Source: CAYJAD01 sp964370675 (lineage in GTDB: Bacteria > Desulfobacterota > Desulfovibrionia > Desulfovibrionales > Desulfovibrionaceae). Taken from it: DNA of 64,000 nt. Within the stretch, counting starts at the first letter, position 1; every line of letters begins with the position of its first letter. The stretch is from positions 1 through 64,000 of the forward strand of contig CAYJKC010000004.1 of the NCBI GenBank assembly GCA_964370675.1. The letters are read 5' to 3'. Shown one piece after another: positions 1-9,181 of this stretch. The notes under the pieces were generated by a model. It was given only the letters and a program-made list of their open reading frames with translations, had not been told where the DNA came from and ran no database searches. The translations under genes and the position numbers were made by a program.

Positions 1-36
1 AAAAAACCCACCAAGCTTAAGCCTGGTGGGTTCTAT
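1..36 (-). terminator. Rho-independent terminator of the chemoreceptor gene
   Basis: A 7-bp stem (7-13 with 24-30, CCCACCA/TGGTGGG) is followed on the minus strand by a run of at least six T (the A-run at 1-6). It lies about 30 bp past the stop codon of the chemoreceptor gene. The T-run may continue outside the window. Confidence 0.8.
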
Positions 37-66
37 TTAGTATTTTAGTATATTTTATGTATAAAC

Positions 67-2466
67 TTATGCATTATCGTCAGTGCGTAGCTTATTAAGC
101 AGCTCTTGCAACTCAAGAGCCATATCAGATAACTCATGCACAGCTTGTGAAGCATTTTCCATGCCCATGGCAGTGGAGCCAGCAATGTGGTTAATTTCAT
201 CCACAGAGCGGTTAATCTCTTCTGAAGTGGCAGATTGTTCTTCTGCTGCCGTGGCTATGCCAGAAATAAGCATAGTATTGGTATTTACCAAGGTTAATAT
301 TTCTTCCAAAGCATTACCAGAAATAGCTGCAAGTTCAGTAGCTTGACCTGCAAACTTAGCACTTTCACTCACGCGTGAAATATTCATAGTAGTAGTATCT
401 TGAATACCACGAATACTATTGCCTACTTCGGTGGTTGCAGTCATGGTTTTTTCTGCTAATTTACGCACTTCATCAGCAACAACAGCAAATCCGCGTCCAG
501 CTTCACCAGCACGTGCAGCTTCAATAGCGGCATTAAGTGCTAAAAGGTTGGTTTGGTCTGCAATATCAGAAATCACATCCATTACACTACCGATGCTTTC
601 AGCTTGCTTGCCCAGTTGTTGCATATTGTTTTCAAGCTCAAGAGCCACATCATTTACACTCTTAATGGCAGAAACCACTTGATTTACTAAATCTGCACCT
701 TCGGAAGCTTTATCACGTACATTATTTGACTGCGTATTAGCTTCACCAGCATTGTTGGCAACTTCAAGCACAGTACTATTCATTTCTTCCATAGCGGCAG
801 CAGTTGATGTTACGCGATCACGCTGCGTTTGTGCACCGTCTGAAACCTCACTCACTTGGGCAGACAATTCTCTTGAGGCTGTGGCCATGCGCTCTGATAT
901 ATTTTGAGCTTCGTTTGCAACTTCAATAATGGTTCTTTGAGTGCTCTTAATATCAGTTAAATCAGTAATAAGCTGTAATACACAAGCAAGGCGACCGTGT
1001 TCATCGGCAAATGGGATAGCAGTATATGAAATATCAAGAACCTTACCTGCAGGGCGTGCTACAGTATTACCAGTAGCAGGACGCATGGTAGATACAGCAA
1101 TATTTAATGCGTCACCTGGTGTATCGGAGTCATCACGATTCATAACTTCTTTGCATGTTCTATTGGCATAATCTAGTCCAGCCACTGATTTTGCTGTGTT
1201 ATTTAGATAAACAATGCGTAAGTTTTTATCTAATACAACCACAGGCGCTGTTAAAATATTAATGATATTTTGATATTGAGTAAGGGTAATATTAGTGCCT
1301 TCAATTAGCTCTGCAAAAGCCCCTTTAAACTCGCTTGCATTAGCCTGGACTTCTATTTGCCCATTTTGTAGTTCATTTTTTACGCGCCCATATTCGCCAA
1401 TAATTTTATTCAATGACTCTGGAATAGAACGCAACGCATTAGCGAGATTTCCAATTTCGTCATTACGGTGCACTTCATAATTACCTTCAAGATTACCTGC
1501 TGCAATGGCAGTTGCAAATTCAGCACCCTTGGCAACAGCAGACACAACCGGACGTAAAATAACAAAGGCTACAATGGCACTTAAAACCACAGCCACAACA
1601 GTTGCTAAGATAGATATATTGCGCAAAGAAACTAAATCAGAAAAAATATCACGCTCTTCTGCTCGGGCAATTACAGTAATATCACTACCCTTCATCTTAG
1701 TATGATATGCAATAACAGGATAACCTGCGAGGTTGGTATAGACACTCACACCATCACTTTTTTTAGCAATCTTCTTCATGTCTGGAGTGATGGACAAATT
1801 ATCCTTCATGAGAGGAGCATCATTAGGATCAAGCACAACGCGCCCTTCACCATCAATGGCAAAGGCATATCCTTCACTACCAACTGTTATGCCTTTAAAA
1901 ACGGTATTATAAACTTTTCTAAAAGCAATATCACCACTTAGTACACCAACCACATTACCATTTAAGTCTTTTACAGGTACAACCACAGCTAACAAGACTT
2001 CATTAGTGATTGTAGACATACGTGGTGATGTTTCAGGTATTGTGCCTTTAACAGCAGTTTTAAAATAATCGCGAAACGAAAGATCAAGTCCAATGGCATC
2101 TGGATTATTTGATGCTATAACTATACCCTTTGCATCAATTAAGTTAAAGCCATTCATCATGCCAAGCTCTTTAGTACGAGTGGCAAGCCATGTATTCATG
2201 GCGCTAGTTTCATCTTCAGTATGGAAGAGTTTTTCTGCATAAGATGTAACATGCACATCTTCTGCTGTAAGCTCAATAAAGCTACTAGTAGATGTAAGTG
2301 CGTAATCAAGCATGCGCTGTAAGCTAAGGCTTGTTACTTGCATTGTGTTTAAAGATGTTTCTGTTAAGGATTTTGCCGTTTGCTCATAAGTCAAATAGCT
2401 TAAAATACTCATGGACAAAATCAAAACCAAGGTAATTGGCAATAGAACCTTTTGTAGCAGTTTCAT
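67..2466 (-). CDS. Methyl-accepting chemotaxis protein, dCache-HAMP-PAS type
   Basis: This is a transmembrane chemoreceptor that passes ligand signals to CheW/CheA. The order is a TM helix near residues 5-27, a periplasmic dCache-like sensor to about 280, a second TM near 285-307, HAMP, a cytoplasmic PAS domain (about 395-505) and a long MCP signalling coiled coil. The conserved hairpin tip NLLALNAAIEAARAGE is present. There is no C-terminal CheR/CheB tethering pentapeptide. I chose the ATG at 2466 (MKLLQKV) because AAGGGAG lies 7 nt upstream. An in-frame ATG 7 codons earlier would place that Shine-Dalgarno inside the gene. The gene stands alone, with its own terminator and a sigma-28-like promoter. 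The ligand cannot be predicted from what I see. Confidence 0.95.
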   Translation of the reverse strand: MKLLQKVLLPITLVLILSMSILSYLTYEQTAKSLTETSLNTMQVTSLSLQRMLDYALTSTSSFIELTAEDVHVTSYAEKLFHTEDETSAMNTWLATRTKELGMMNGFNLIDAKGIVIASNNPDAIGLDLSFRDYFKTAVKGTIPETSPRMSTITNEVLLAVVVPVKDLNGNVVGVLSGDIAFRKVYNTVFKGITVGSEGYAFAIDGEGRVVLDPNDAPLMKDNLSITPDMKKIAKKSDGVSVYTNLAGYPVIAYHTKMKGSDITVIARAEERDIFSDLVSLRNISILATVVAVVLSAIVAFVILRPVVSAVAKGAEFATAIAAGNLEGNYEVHRNDEIGNLANALRSIPESLNKIIGEYGRVKNELQNGQIEVQANASEFKGAFAELIEGTNITLTQYQNIINILTAPVVVLDKNLRIVYLNNTAKSVAGLDYANRTCKEVMNRDDSDTPGDALNIAVSTMRPATGNTVARPAGKVLDISYTAIPFADEHGRLACVLQLITDLTDIKSTQRTIIEVANEAQNISERMATASRELSAQVSEVSDGAQTQRDRVTSTAAAMEEMNSTVLEVANNAGEANTQSNNVRDKASEGADLVNQVVSAIKSVNDVALELENNMQQLGKQAESIGSVMDVISDIADQTNLLALNAAIEAARAGEAGRGFAVVADEVRKLAEKTMTATTEVGNSIRGIQDTTTMNISRVSESAKFAGQATELAAISGNALEEILTLVNTNTMLISGIATAAEEQSATSEEINRSVDEINHIAGSTAMGMENASQAVHELSDMALELQELLNKLRTDDNA

Positions 2467-2500
2467 AAAATACTCCCTTTTATACATTTGCTAAGTAACA

Positions 2501-2527
2501 AAATCGACCAATAAAAAAAAGACTTTA
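2501..2527 (-). promoter_or_regulatory. Candidate sigma-28 (FliA) promoter of the chemoreceptor
   Basis: On the minus strand TAAAGTCT (2527-2520) and GTCGATTT (2508-2501) are separated by exactly 11 nt. The FliA consensus is TAAAGTTT-N11-GCCGATAA, so 7/8 and 5/8 positions match. The predicted start would be about 25-30 nt before the ATG. A perfect TTGACA lies further upstream but has no good -10 at the right spacing. Confidence 0.5.
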
Positions 2528-2663
2528 TACTGTGAGCATGTTTTGTGTAAAAAATCACAGAGCATTAATCAACAGGTATCTAAAGTTTTCATCTTTGTCA
2601 AATTTGGATTATGGATTTTACTGTGCAAGATTTACGCTATTTTTAACGCACTAAGCTAAAGAC

Positions 2664-5363
2664 CTAATGAGCAAGCCCCCAATTTTCTCCAACACCCCAA
2701 TCCACCAGCAGTGGAACTGACAAATCATGACCATGTGGTGTTACTTGGGACATAATTTGAGCAACACGCTCACCTGCAATTTTGGCATTAGAAGCAGGAA
2801 CTTCTAATAAAAGTTCATCATGAACTTGCAAAATAAGTTTTGCATGCAGGTCTTTTAGCTCTGCATCAGCATACACCTCAAGCATGGCAAGCTTAATAAT
2901 GTCAGCAGCAGAACCTTGGATAACTGTATTGATGGCTTGACGTCTTGCTAGGGAAAATTTTTGACCTTGTTTTGAATGTATATCTGAGATTATACGCCTG
3001 CGCCCCACAATAGTAGTTACAAAGCCAAGCTCTTTAGTTTGGGCTTCCACTTGATCATAAAACATTTTTAACTGACCAAGATGCTTAAAGTAATTAGCAA
3101 TAAATTCCTTGGCCTTTGGTGTAGTTATGCCTAATTCTTGAGCTAATTTTTGCGCACCCATACCATATATCAAACCAAAGTTAATGGTTTTGGCATTACG
3201 GCGCATATCCTTACTAACATCTTCTGGGTTAAGACTATATATAAGGGCTGCAGTGCTAGTATGAATGTCCTTACCCTGCATAAAAGCATCTAAAAGCACA
3301 GGATCTTGTGACATGTGTGCTAAAACGCGTAGCTCAATTTGAGAATAATCAGCAGAAATTAATAGATGATCTTTTTGGGGTATAAAACATGTGCGCATAC
3401 GGCTGCCCATATTACCACGCACAGGAATATTTTGTAAATTGGGGTTACTAGAAGACAACCTACCTGTAGCAGTTGCCAATTGGTTAAAATTGGTATGAAT
3501 ACGCCCATTACTATCGGCGAGCTTTGGTAATGGTTCTAAATAAGTGGAGCGCAATTTTTCTAATTTTCTAAACTCAAGCACAGCATCAACCACAGGATGC
3601 CCGGCTAGTTTTTCTAATTTTTCTTGAGCGGTGGAAAGCTGACCGCCCTTGGTTTTGCCGCTGGTTGGTAATTGTAATGTGGTGAAAAGCACTTGACCTA
3701 ATTGTTGAGCTGAGCGCAAATTAAAGCGTGTATTGGTAGCACTATAAATTTCTTCGGTACGCGCATCTAATTCTCTTTGCACATCTTCAAGAAAGTTTTT
3801 AAATGCTTGGGGGTCTACTGCAATGCCTAAGGTTTCCATGGAGGCAAGCACATGAATTAACGGTAATTCTAAATCATAATACAGGGCATTTAAATTTTGT
3901 TTATTAAGTTCATTGCTTAACTGTGTCCATATGGCAAAAGCTAATATGGCAGGAGAACTCTTGGTATCATTTAAAGTATTACGCCACTGCCCTGCAAGCC
4001 TTGGCCAGCTGTAATCTCGTTCTTCTGGATTTTGCAAATAAGCCGCAAGACCAAGATCAAACCATATATCAAAAGGAATGTCATACCAAGCTGCATGGCT
4101 TCGCAAAAAATATTTTACATCTGGAGCTATGATGCATTTTGCCTTCGCCAGCTGATTCACAAGATATTGGCTTATATCAACATGAAATTCTTTATTATTA
4201 ACGCCTAGCACCAGACCTTGCTCCTGCCTTGCACCCGGGTAATATGATGCTGGTAACAGGGCAACGAAGGCTTGATCTAAATTAGGTAATTGATCAGTCT
4301 TTGAGGGCAGCGTATGTTCTTGCACCATCTCATCGCCAAAAGAAAAAAGGCTTGCTTGCACTTGCTTTTTAATATTTGTACTTGTTGTTATTGGGCTTTG
4401 AGGTTGATCTAACAATGTATTTTGCACATTGCTAGCATTCATTACATCTTGAGCTGCACTGCCTGCTGATTGTAAGATACCAGCTCTAAGCATGCTTTCT
4501 AATTCACGCTTTAGGGATATTAATTCAAATTCTTGTAAAAATGCCGCAACATCTTGAGCTATAATGGGTTTAACTCGTAAATGATCTTCTTGTATATGGC
4601 TGCATTCATGCGTACTTAATGTAGTAAGCTTGCGATACAAGAACATTTCATCAATATGCGGCGCTATCTTTTGTTCAAGTTTTGGAGGTAGGCGATCTAG
4701 TCCTTCACGAATATCTTCTAAAGATGAAAAGTCCATAAATATTTTTTGAGCTGTTTTTGGACCAATGCCCGGAACTCCTGGAATATTATCACTACTATCC
4801 CCAATAAGTGCTTGTACATCTGGCCATTGTTCTGGATGTAGACCTGTTTCATGAGTAAAGGCTTGGGCTGAAATTAATTTTTCTTCCTTGGCAGCTGGAT
4901 CCCAAAGCCATACATTATCATTAAGGCACTGGCGTAAATCTTTATCAGCACCAATAATGACCACAGGGCGATCTTTTGAATATCGATTAGCAAGGGAGGC
5001 TATGCAATCATCAGCCTCACAACCATCTGACACTTCAAGATGTAAACCTAAGTGTGTAATCATACGTTTTACTGGTTCAAACTGTGCCACTAAATCTTCC
5101 GGCGTTGCATCACGATTGGCTTTATATAAAGGATAGAGTTCATGGCGAAAATTTTTACCCCTTCCATCCATAAAAAATACAAATTGACTAGGTTTTTCTT
5201 CACGCAAGATGCGTAACAAAATCCTAGTTACTACAAAAAGAGCATTGGTTGGAAATCCATCTGAACGTTGCAAACGGTTGGCATAAAATCCTCTAAAAAT
5301 AAATGCTGACCCATCCATAAGAAAGAGTGGATTTTTAATATTTAACCTTTGTTGCAAAGACAT
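2664..5363 (-). CDS. polA: DNA polymerase I
   Basis: This is the repair and Okazaki-fragment polymerase, 899 residues, close to the usual size. The N-terminal 5'-nuclease domain (about 1-290) is intact, with FFMDGRGKNFRHELYP and GDSSDNIPGVPGIGPKTA. The C-terminal polymerase has motif A (DYSQIELRVLAH), motif B (RRNAKTINFGLIYGMG) and motif C (VHDELLLEV). The middle domain keeps an exonuclease-like fold, but the usual DxE metal-binding motif is not found where expected (FVALLPASYYP), so 3'-5' proofreading is probably inactive, as in Taq-type enzymes. GGAG lies 5 nt before the ATG. It sits 25 bp after the ZIP transporter gene on the same strand and could share its transcript. Confidence 0.97.
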   Translation of the reverse strand: MSLQQRLNIKNPLFLMDGSAFIFRGFYANRLQRSDGFPTNALFVVTRILLRILREEKPSQFVFFMDGRGKNFRHELYPLYKANRDATPEDLVAQFEPVKRMITHLGLHLEVSDGCEADDCIASLANRYSKDRPVVIIGADKDLRQCLNDNVWLWDPAAKEEKLISAQAFTHETGLHPEQWPDVQALIGDSSDNIPGVPGIGPKTAQKIFMDFSSLEDIREGLDRLPPKLEQKIAPHIDEMFLYRKLTTLSTHECSHIQEDHLRVKPIIAQDVAAFLQEFELISLKRELESMLRAGILQSAGSAAQDVMNASNVQNTLLDQPQSPITTSTNIKKQVQASLFSFGDEMVQEHTLPSKTDQLPNLDQAFVALLPASYYPGARQEQGLVLGVNNKEFHVDISQYLVNQLAKAKCIIAPDVKYFLRSHAAWYDIPFDIWFDLGLAAYLQNPEERDYSWPRLAGQWRNTLNDTKSSPAILAFAIWTQLSNELNKQNLNALYYDLELPLIHVLASMETLGIAVDPQAFKNFLEDVQRELDARTEEIYSATNTRFNLRSAQQLGQVLFTTLQLPTSGKTKGGQLSTAQEKLEKLAGHPVVDAVLEFRKLEKLRSTYLEPLPKLADSNGRIHTNFNQLATATGRLSSSNPNLQNIPVRGNMGSRMRTCFIPQKDHLLISADYSQIELRVLAHMSQDPVLLDAFMQGKDIHTSTAALIYSLNPEDVSKDMRRNAKTINFGLIYGMGAQKLAQELGITTPKAKEFIANYFKHLGQLKMFYDQVEAQTKELGFVTTIVGRRRIISDIHSKQGQKFSLARRQAINTVIQGSAADIIKLAMLEVYADAELKDLHAKLILQVHDELLLEVPASNAKIAGERVAQIMSQVTPHGHDLSVPLLVDWGVGENWGLAH

Positions 5364-5388
5364 AAATGCTCCAAAAAAATTCTTTATA

Positions 5389-6201
5389 TTATAAAAACAA
5401 CAATAAACTTAATGCCATAACTGCCATTCCAGCCGTCAAACCATATATGGAAAGATGATGTTCTCCATACTTACTTGCCGCAGGTAAAAGCTCATCAAGG
5501 CTTATAAACACCATAATGCCTGCAACAGCCGCAAAAATAAATCCAAAGACTGTATCTGTTAGGAAATTATAAAATAATAAAAATCCAACTATGCCACCTA
5601 AAGGCTCGGCTAAACCAGAACAAAATGAAAATACAAAGGCTTTTGTTCTACTATTGGTGGCGTAGTATATAGGCACAGCAACGGCAATACCCTCTGGTAT
5701 ATTATGAATGGCTATAGCTATGGCTATGGGAATGCCCACAGTTGGGTCGTCTAGGGTGGCAATAAAGGTGGCAAAGCCTTCAGGGAAATTATGCAAAGCT
5801 ACAGCAAAAGCTGTGACTATGCCCATGCGCATAAGAGCAGTTTTTTGCTTGGATGACTCATCATCCATTTCTTCCACTTTGCGCACTTCGTGTGGATTAC
5901 CCATATCTGGCACATATTTATCAATAATAGCCACAAGCAACATGCCAAAGAAAAAGCCACCCACGGTTAGCCAAGAGCCAAGTTTTTCACCTAGACTAGC
6001 ACTAAGAAGCTGATTTGCCTTAAAGAATATTTCCACAAAGGAAACATAAAGCATAACACCAGCTGAAAAACCAAGTGATAAAGAAAGAAATCTTGTATTG
6101 GTTTTATCAGTAAAAATAGACAAGATACTTCCAATTCCCGTGGAGAGCCCTGCAAACAAGGTTACAGCAAGAGCAAGAGTGAGATTTGGAGTATCAAGCA
6201 T
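5389..6201 (-). CDS. zupT: ZIP-family metal transporter (ZupT-like)
   Basis: A 270-residue inner-membrane protein with about eight hydrophobic segments, predicted to import zinc and possibly other divalent metals. Two family signatures carry the metal-binding residues: HNFPEGFATF (about residue 142) and HNIPEGIAVAVP (about 166). A short acidic and lysine-rich loop (near 108-122) precedes the first. AAGG lies 7 nt before the ATG. It is upstream of polA and downstream of recR on the same strand; the functional link is not obvious. Substrate preference is inferred from the ZupT subfamily and is not visible in the sequence. Confidence 0.88.
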   Translation of the reverse strand: MLDTPNLTLALAVTLFAGLSTGIGSILSIFTDKTNTRFLSLSLGFSAGVMLYVSFVEIFFKANQLLSASLGEKLGSWLTVGGFFFGMLLVAIIDKYVPDMGNPHEVRKVEEMDDESSKQKTALMRMGIVTAFAVALHNFPEGFATFIATLDDPTVGIPIAIAIAIHNIPEGIAVAVPIYYATNSRTKAFVFSFCSGLAEPLGGIVGFLLFYNFLTDTVFGFIFAAVAGIMVFISLDELLPAASKYGEHHLSIYGLTAGMAVMALSLLLFL

Positions 6202-6238
6202 AGAGAAACCTTAGATTTAAATATTTACAATTGCCATT

Positions 6239-6844
6239 CTACAGCTCTTGACGAAATTGTAAAGATTGCCGCAAGGTTTCCTTATCCATAAACTTAACTT
6301 CTGCCCCGAGGGGAATACCTTGAGCTAGGCGTGTCACCTTAATGTGCGGAAAATTCTTTTGAATAAGATTACGAATATAATACCCTGTTGTGTCAGCCTC
6401 AATGGTTGTACCAAGACCAAGCACCACTTCGTTAATTTGACCTTCACGCAAGCGTTGATTTAATTTCTCAAGCTCAAGACCATCGGTATTGCTACTACCT
6501 GACTGTAAAAGCCCACCAAGAATAAAATATTGCCCATTGTAAATACCACCCTCCTCAAGGGTGAGCATACTATCCCACTCAGCCACAAGGCATAGGGTTG
6601 CAGTTTCACGCCTTGTATCAGAGCAAACTATGCAAGGATTATTGGCAGTCAAGCCTAAACAACGTGAGCAAAGGCACAAATTATCACGCAAATCGTGCAC
6701 AGCCTTTCCTAAGCGACGAGTTTCAGACTCAGGCCATTTCAATAAAACCATGGCCGCACGCATGGCAGATTTTGGACCAAGACCTGGCAAGCGTGCCAAT
6801 TGATCCACAACAGCCCTTAGAGGTTCGGGAATTCTTTTATTCAT
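6239..6844 (-). CDS. recR: Recombination mediator protein RecR
   Basis: RecR works with RecF/RecO to load RecA on gapped DNA. The 201-residue length is normal. The N-terminal helix-hairpin-helix (LARLPGLGPKSAMRAA), a four-cysteine zinc finger (CLCSRCLG and PCIVCSD) and the Toprim domain (LVAEWDSMLTLEE, then GLGTTIEADTTGYYI) are all present. It is the last gene of the common dnaX-ebfC-recR cluster, 42 bp after ebfC. The Shine-Dalgarno is weak, which suggests translation after the upstream genes on one mRNA. Confidence 0.97.
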   Translation of the reverse strand: MNKRIPEPLRAVVDQLARLPGLGPKSAMRAAMVLLKWPESETRRLGKAVHDLRDNLCLCSRCLGLTANNPCIVCSDTRRETATLCLVAEWDSMLTLEEGGIYNGQYFILGGLLQSGSSNTDGLELEKLNQRLREGQINEVVLGLGTTIEADTTGYYIRNLIQKNFPHIKVTRLAQGIPLGAEVKFMDKETLRQSLQFRQEL

Positions 6845-6886
6845 GATGGATATTTACACTCATGCGCATAATTATTAAATGCTTAA

Positions 6887-7198
6887 TTAAAGTACTCCAG
6901 GTAACTTTATGCCACCACTAATGGCATTCATTTCACGGTCAATACTTTCCTTAGCAATGCGTCCTGCTTCGTTAACGGCTGCCATAATTAAATCTTGCAA
7001 CATTTCCACATCTCCGCCTTCAAGGGCCTTAGGATCAATTACAAGCTTGCGTAGTTCTTGCTTGCCTGAAACTTCGGCAGTAACCATGCCCCCACCACTT
7101 GAGGCTTCAAAGCTTTTCTCTCCAAGTTCGGCTTGCATTTTGGCAATTTTGTTTTGCATAATTTGAGCTTGGCGCAATAAATCATTCATATTTTTCAT
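6887..7198 (-). CDS. ebfC: Nucleoid-associated protein, YbaB/EbfC family
   Basis: A small DNA-binding protein of 103 residues, the usual size. It starts MKNMNDLLRQAQIMQNKI, the typical N-terminal amphipathic helix, and contains the family block with a glycine-rich turn (SSGGGMVTAEVSG) and the C-terminal helix with AVNEAGRIAKES. AAAGGAG lies 6 nt before the chosen ATG, supporting it over the internal Met four codons later. It lies between dnaX (11 bp away) and recR, the conserved arrangement in many bacteria. Its exact role (nucleoid organisation or a link to replication restart) is not settled even in model organisms. Confidence 0.95.
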   Translation of the reverse strand: MKNMNDLLRQAQIMQNKIAKMQAELGEKSFEASSGGGMVTAEVSGKQELRKLVIDPKALEGGDVEMLQDLIMAAVNEAGRIAKESIDREMNAISGGIKLPGVL

Positions 7199-7209
7199 TT
7201 TAATCTCCT

Positions 7210-9144
7210 TTATTTATGGGCAGGACTTACATGCAAAATAGTAGCATCTAAAATATTTAAGCAATCTTGCAGGTCCGCCCGCTCTTTAAATTCTTGTTTT
7301 AACTCTGTTTTTGACTTAAGGTTTAGTACAGGTTTTTTAATATCTATGCTCATACTAAACCCACAATATCTGACACACAAATCTTCTAACTCTTGGTGCA
7401 TCTTGTGCAGTTTATCATAACAAGCATTAGATGCGGTACTAATTTCTAAAACATTTTCACTAAATATTCCTTTTGCTTGGTGCAAAATATAGCTTGGCAC
7501 AATTTCTTTATCTGCAATTTGACTTTGTTCTTGAATAAAATCACAAAAACCTGCCCATGCCAATGCAGCGGTAGCAACAGAAACATGCTCTGCGCCTGAT
7601 GGTGGATCTTCTTTAGAACTATCAGCTTGCACAACAGAAGAATTAGCACAATCTTGTGCCAAATCTGCCTTGGGCTCAAGCTGTGTAACTCTTTTAGTTT
7701 CATGAGTATCTTCTGGTGTATTAATCAATGTGGGCTGTTCTAAGTTAATGGGATTAGACTCATCTATCTTAACTATCTCAGAATGTTGTTCTGGGGTTGG
7801 CTCAGGCTCCGGTTCAGAGTCTGGTTCTTGTGTTAACTCTATTTGTTTCTCATGTTCTCTTGCTTCAAAAGTCTTAAGTTCAGGTGCTTTGGCTTCAAGC
7901 GATTTGGGCTTAAACTGATTATCATTTTTTGCCATATGCTCCGCAGGCAAACTAGGCTTTGCTACGGGCGTGGCACTTTGATTTTGTGAGGGCACATGAT
8001 GCACTGAGGCTTGACCTTCAACTACATTATCAATTCTATGCAGCGGCAAAAGACGCGGCATAAGAGCTAAGTTTAGCAAAAGCAGTTCAAGAGCAGCAGC
8101 AGGTTCTGGACTATGAATAATTTTGCGTTGAGCATCTAGGGTCATATGCCATGCTGCATGCAAATGTGCGGTTGAAAATAATGGGGCCATATCACACCAA
8201 AGCTTTGCCTCATCAAAGCTTAAGCTAAGTGATGGCAAAATATTTGCGCCAGCCTCACGAATTAAAAATAATGTTCGCCAAAGGCTTGTTAACTCACGCA
8301 AGAAAAAGCCAATATCAACCCCTTGCTCCCCAAGATACTTACTTAATTCCACAATGCGTGGGCAATCATTTTGCAAAATGGCTTGCATCAATGCTTCAAA
8401 AAATTCTTGCCCTGCTAAACCGAGCACCATTCTGGTATCTTCAAGCTTAAGATCTTTTTCTCCTAGGGCTAGGCTTTGACCAAGCAAGGACATACCATCA
8501 CGCACCGAACCTGCCGCTCTACGCGCAATAAGCCGTACAGCACCTTGATCATATTGTACATTTTCTTTTTCAAGCACGCGATTTAAATGATCAATCAACT
8601 CATCTTCCACCAAGGGCTTAAAAATAAAATGTTGGCAACGGCTAATAATGGTAATGGGAAATTTATGCACTTCGGTGGTAGCAAAAATAAACACTACGCG
8701 TGCAGGCGGTTCTTCTAAGGTTTTTAATAAAGCATTAAAAGCATTACGCGAAAGCATGTGCGCTTCGTCAATGATAAAGACCTTATAGCGCCCTTCCATG
8801 GCTGCATAGCCAATATGCTCACGCAAAGCGCGCGCATCATCAACGCTATTATTAGATGCACCGTCAATTTCAGTGACATCAACATGATTACCTTGAGTAA
8901 TCTTATGGCATTGGTCACAATTATTACAAGGTTCACCAGTGGGTGCTTGCACACAATTTAAGGCTTTGGCAAAAATACGCGCAATGGTAGTTTTGCCAAC
9001 GCCACGTGTTCCACTAAGCAAATAGGCCGGAGCAACCTTTTCTTCAGCGCAAGCACGCGAAAGTACAGTTGTAATCATTTGCTGCCCTGTAACCTCAGCA
9101 AAGGTTTGGGGGCGATAATGGGCTGCTAAGGATGCATGTGTCAT
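7210..9144 (-). CDS. dnaX: DNA polymerase III subunit tau/gamma
   Basis: This is the clamp-loader ATPase, 644 residues. It has Walker A (GTRGVGKTTIARIFAKALNC), a four-cysteine zinc module (C..CNNC.QC), Walker B (DEAHMLS) and the sensor SRC motif. The AAA+ and collar domains end near residue 370. A low-complexity linker rich in Pro/Glu/Gln/Lys (about 380-520, including EPDSEPEPEPTPEQ) follows, then a C-terminal tau region. Within the linker, codons 405-407 form a candidate programmed -1 frameshift site that would end a gamma-length product of about 407 residues (separate entry). It is the first gene of dnaX-ebfC-recR. Confidence 0.97.
   Translation of the reverse strand: MTHASLAAHYRPQTFAEVTGQQMITTVLSRACAEEKVAPAYLLSGTRGVGKTTIARIFAKALNCVQAPTGEPCNNCDQCHKITQGNHVDVTEIDGASNNSVDDARALREHIGYAAMEGRYKVFIIDEAHMLSRNAFNALLKTLEEPPARVVFIFATTEVHKFPITIISRCQHFIFKPLVEDELIDHLNRVLEKENVQYDQGAVRLIARRAAGSVRDGMSLLGQSLALGEKDLKLEDTRMVLGLAGQEFFEALMQAILQNDCPRIVELSKYLGEQGVDIGFFLRELTSLWRTLFLIREAGANILPSLSLSFDEAKLWCDMAPLFSTAHLHAAWHMTLDAQRKIIHSPEPAAALELLLLNLALMPRLLPLHRIDNVVEGQASVHHVPSQNQSATPVAKPSLPAEHMAKNDNQFKPKSLEAKAPELKTFEAREHEKQIELTQEPDSEPEPEPTPEQHSEIVKIDESNPINLEQPTLINTPEDTHETKRVTQLEPKADLAQDCANSSVVQADSSKEDPPSGAEHVSVATAALAWAGFCDFIQEQSQIADKEIVPSYILHQAKGIFSENVLEISTASNACYDKLHKMHQELEDLCVRYCGFSMSIDIKKPVLNLKSKTELKQEFKERADLQDCLNILDATILHVSPAHK
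7894..7942 (-). promoter_or_regulatory. Candidate programmed -1 frameshift signal in dnaX
   Basis: On the minus strand the heptamer A-AAA-AAT (7930-7924, zero frame GCA AAA AAT) is followed so that a -1 shift immediately reads TGA. A Shine-Dalgarno-like GGAG (7942-7939) lies 8 nt upstream. A modest 7-bp stem (TTTAAGC with GCTTGAA, one G-U pair, 7-nt loop) starts 9 nt downstream. The position, at the end of the collar domain, matches where gamma subunits end. The E. coli site has the same three parts; the stem here is weaker. Confidence 0.5.
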
Positions 9145-9181
9145 AATGAGCCTATATTATTTAATAAACAACTAAATTATA

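Noticed and set aside
7904..7940. Internal translation start in dnaX at the ATG after GGAGCAT
   Set aside because: GGAG is only 3 nt before that ATG, too close for efficient initiation. The frameshift reading uses the same GGAG at the usual distance.
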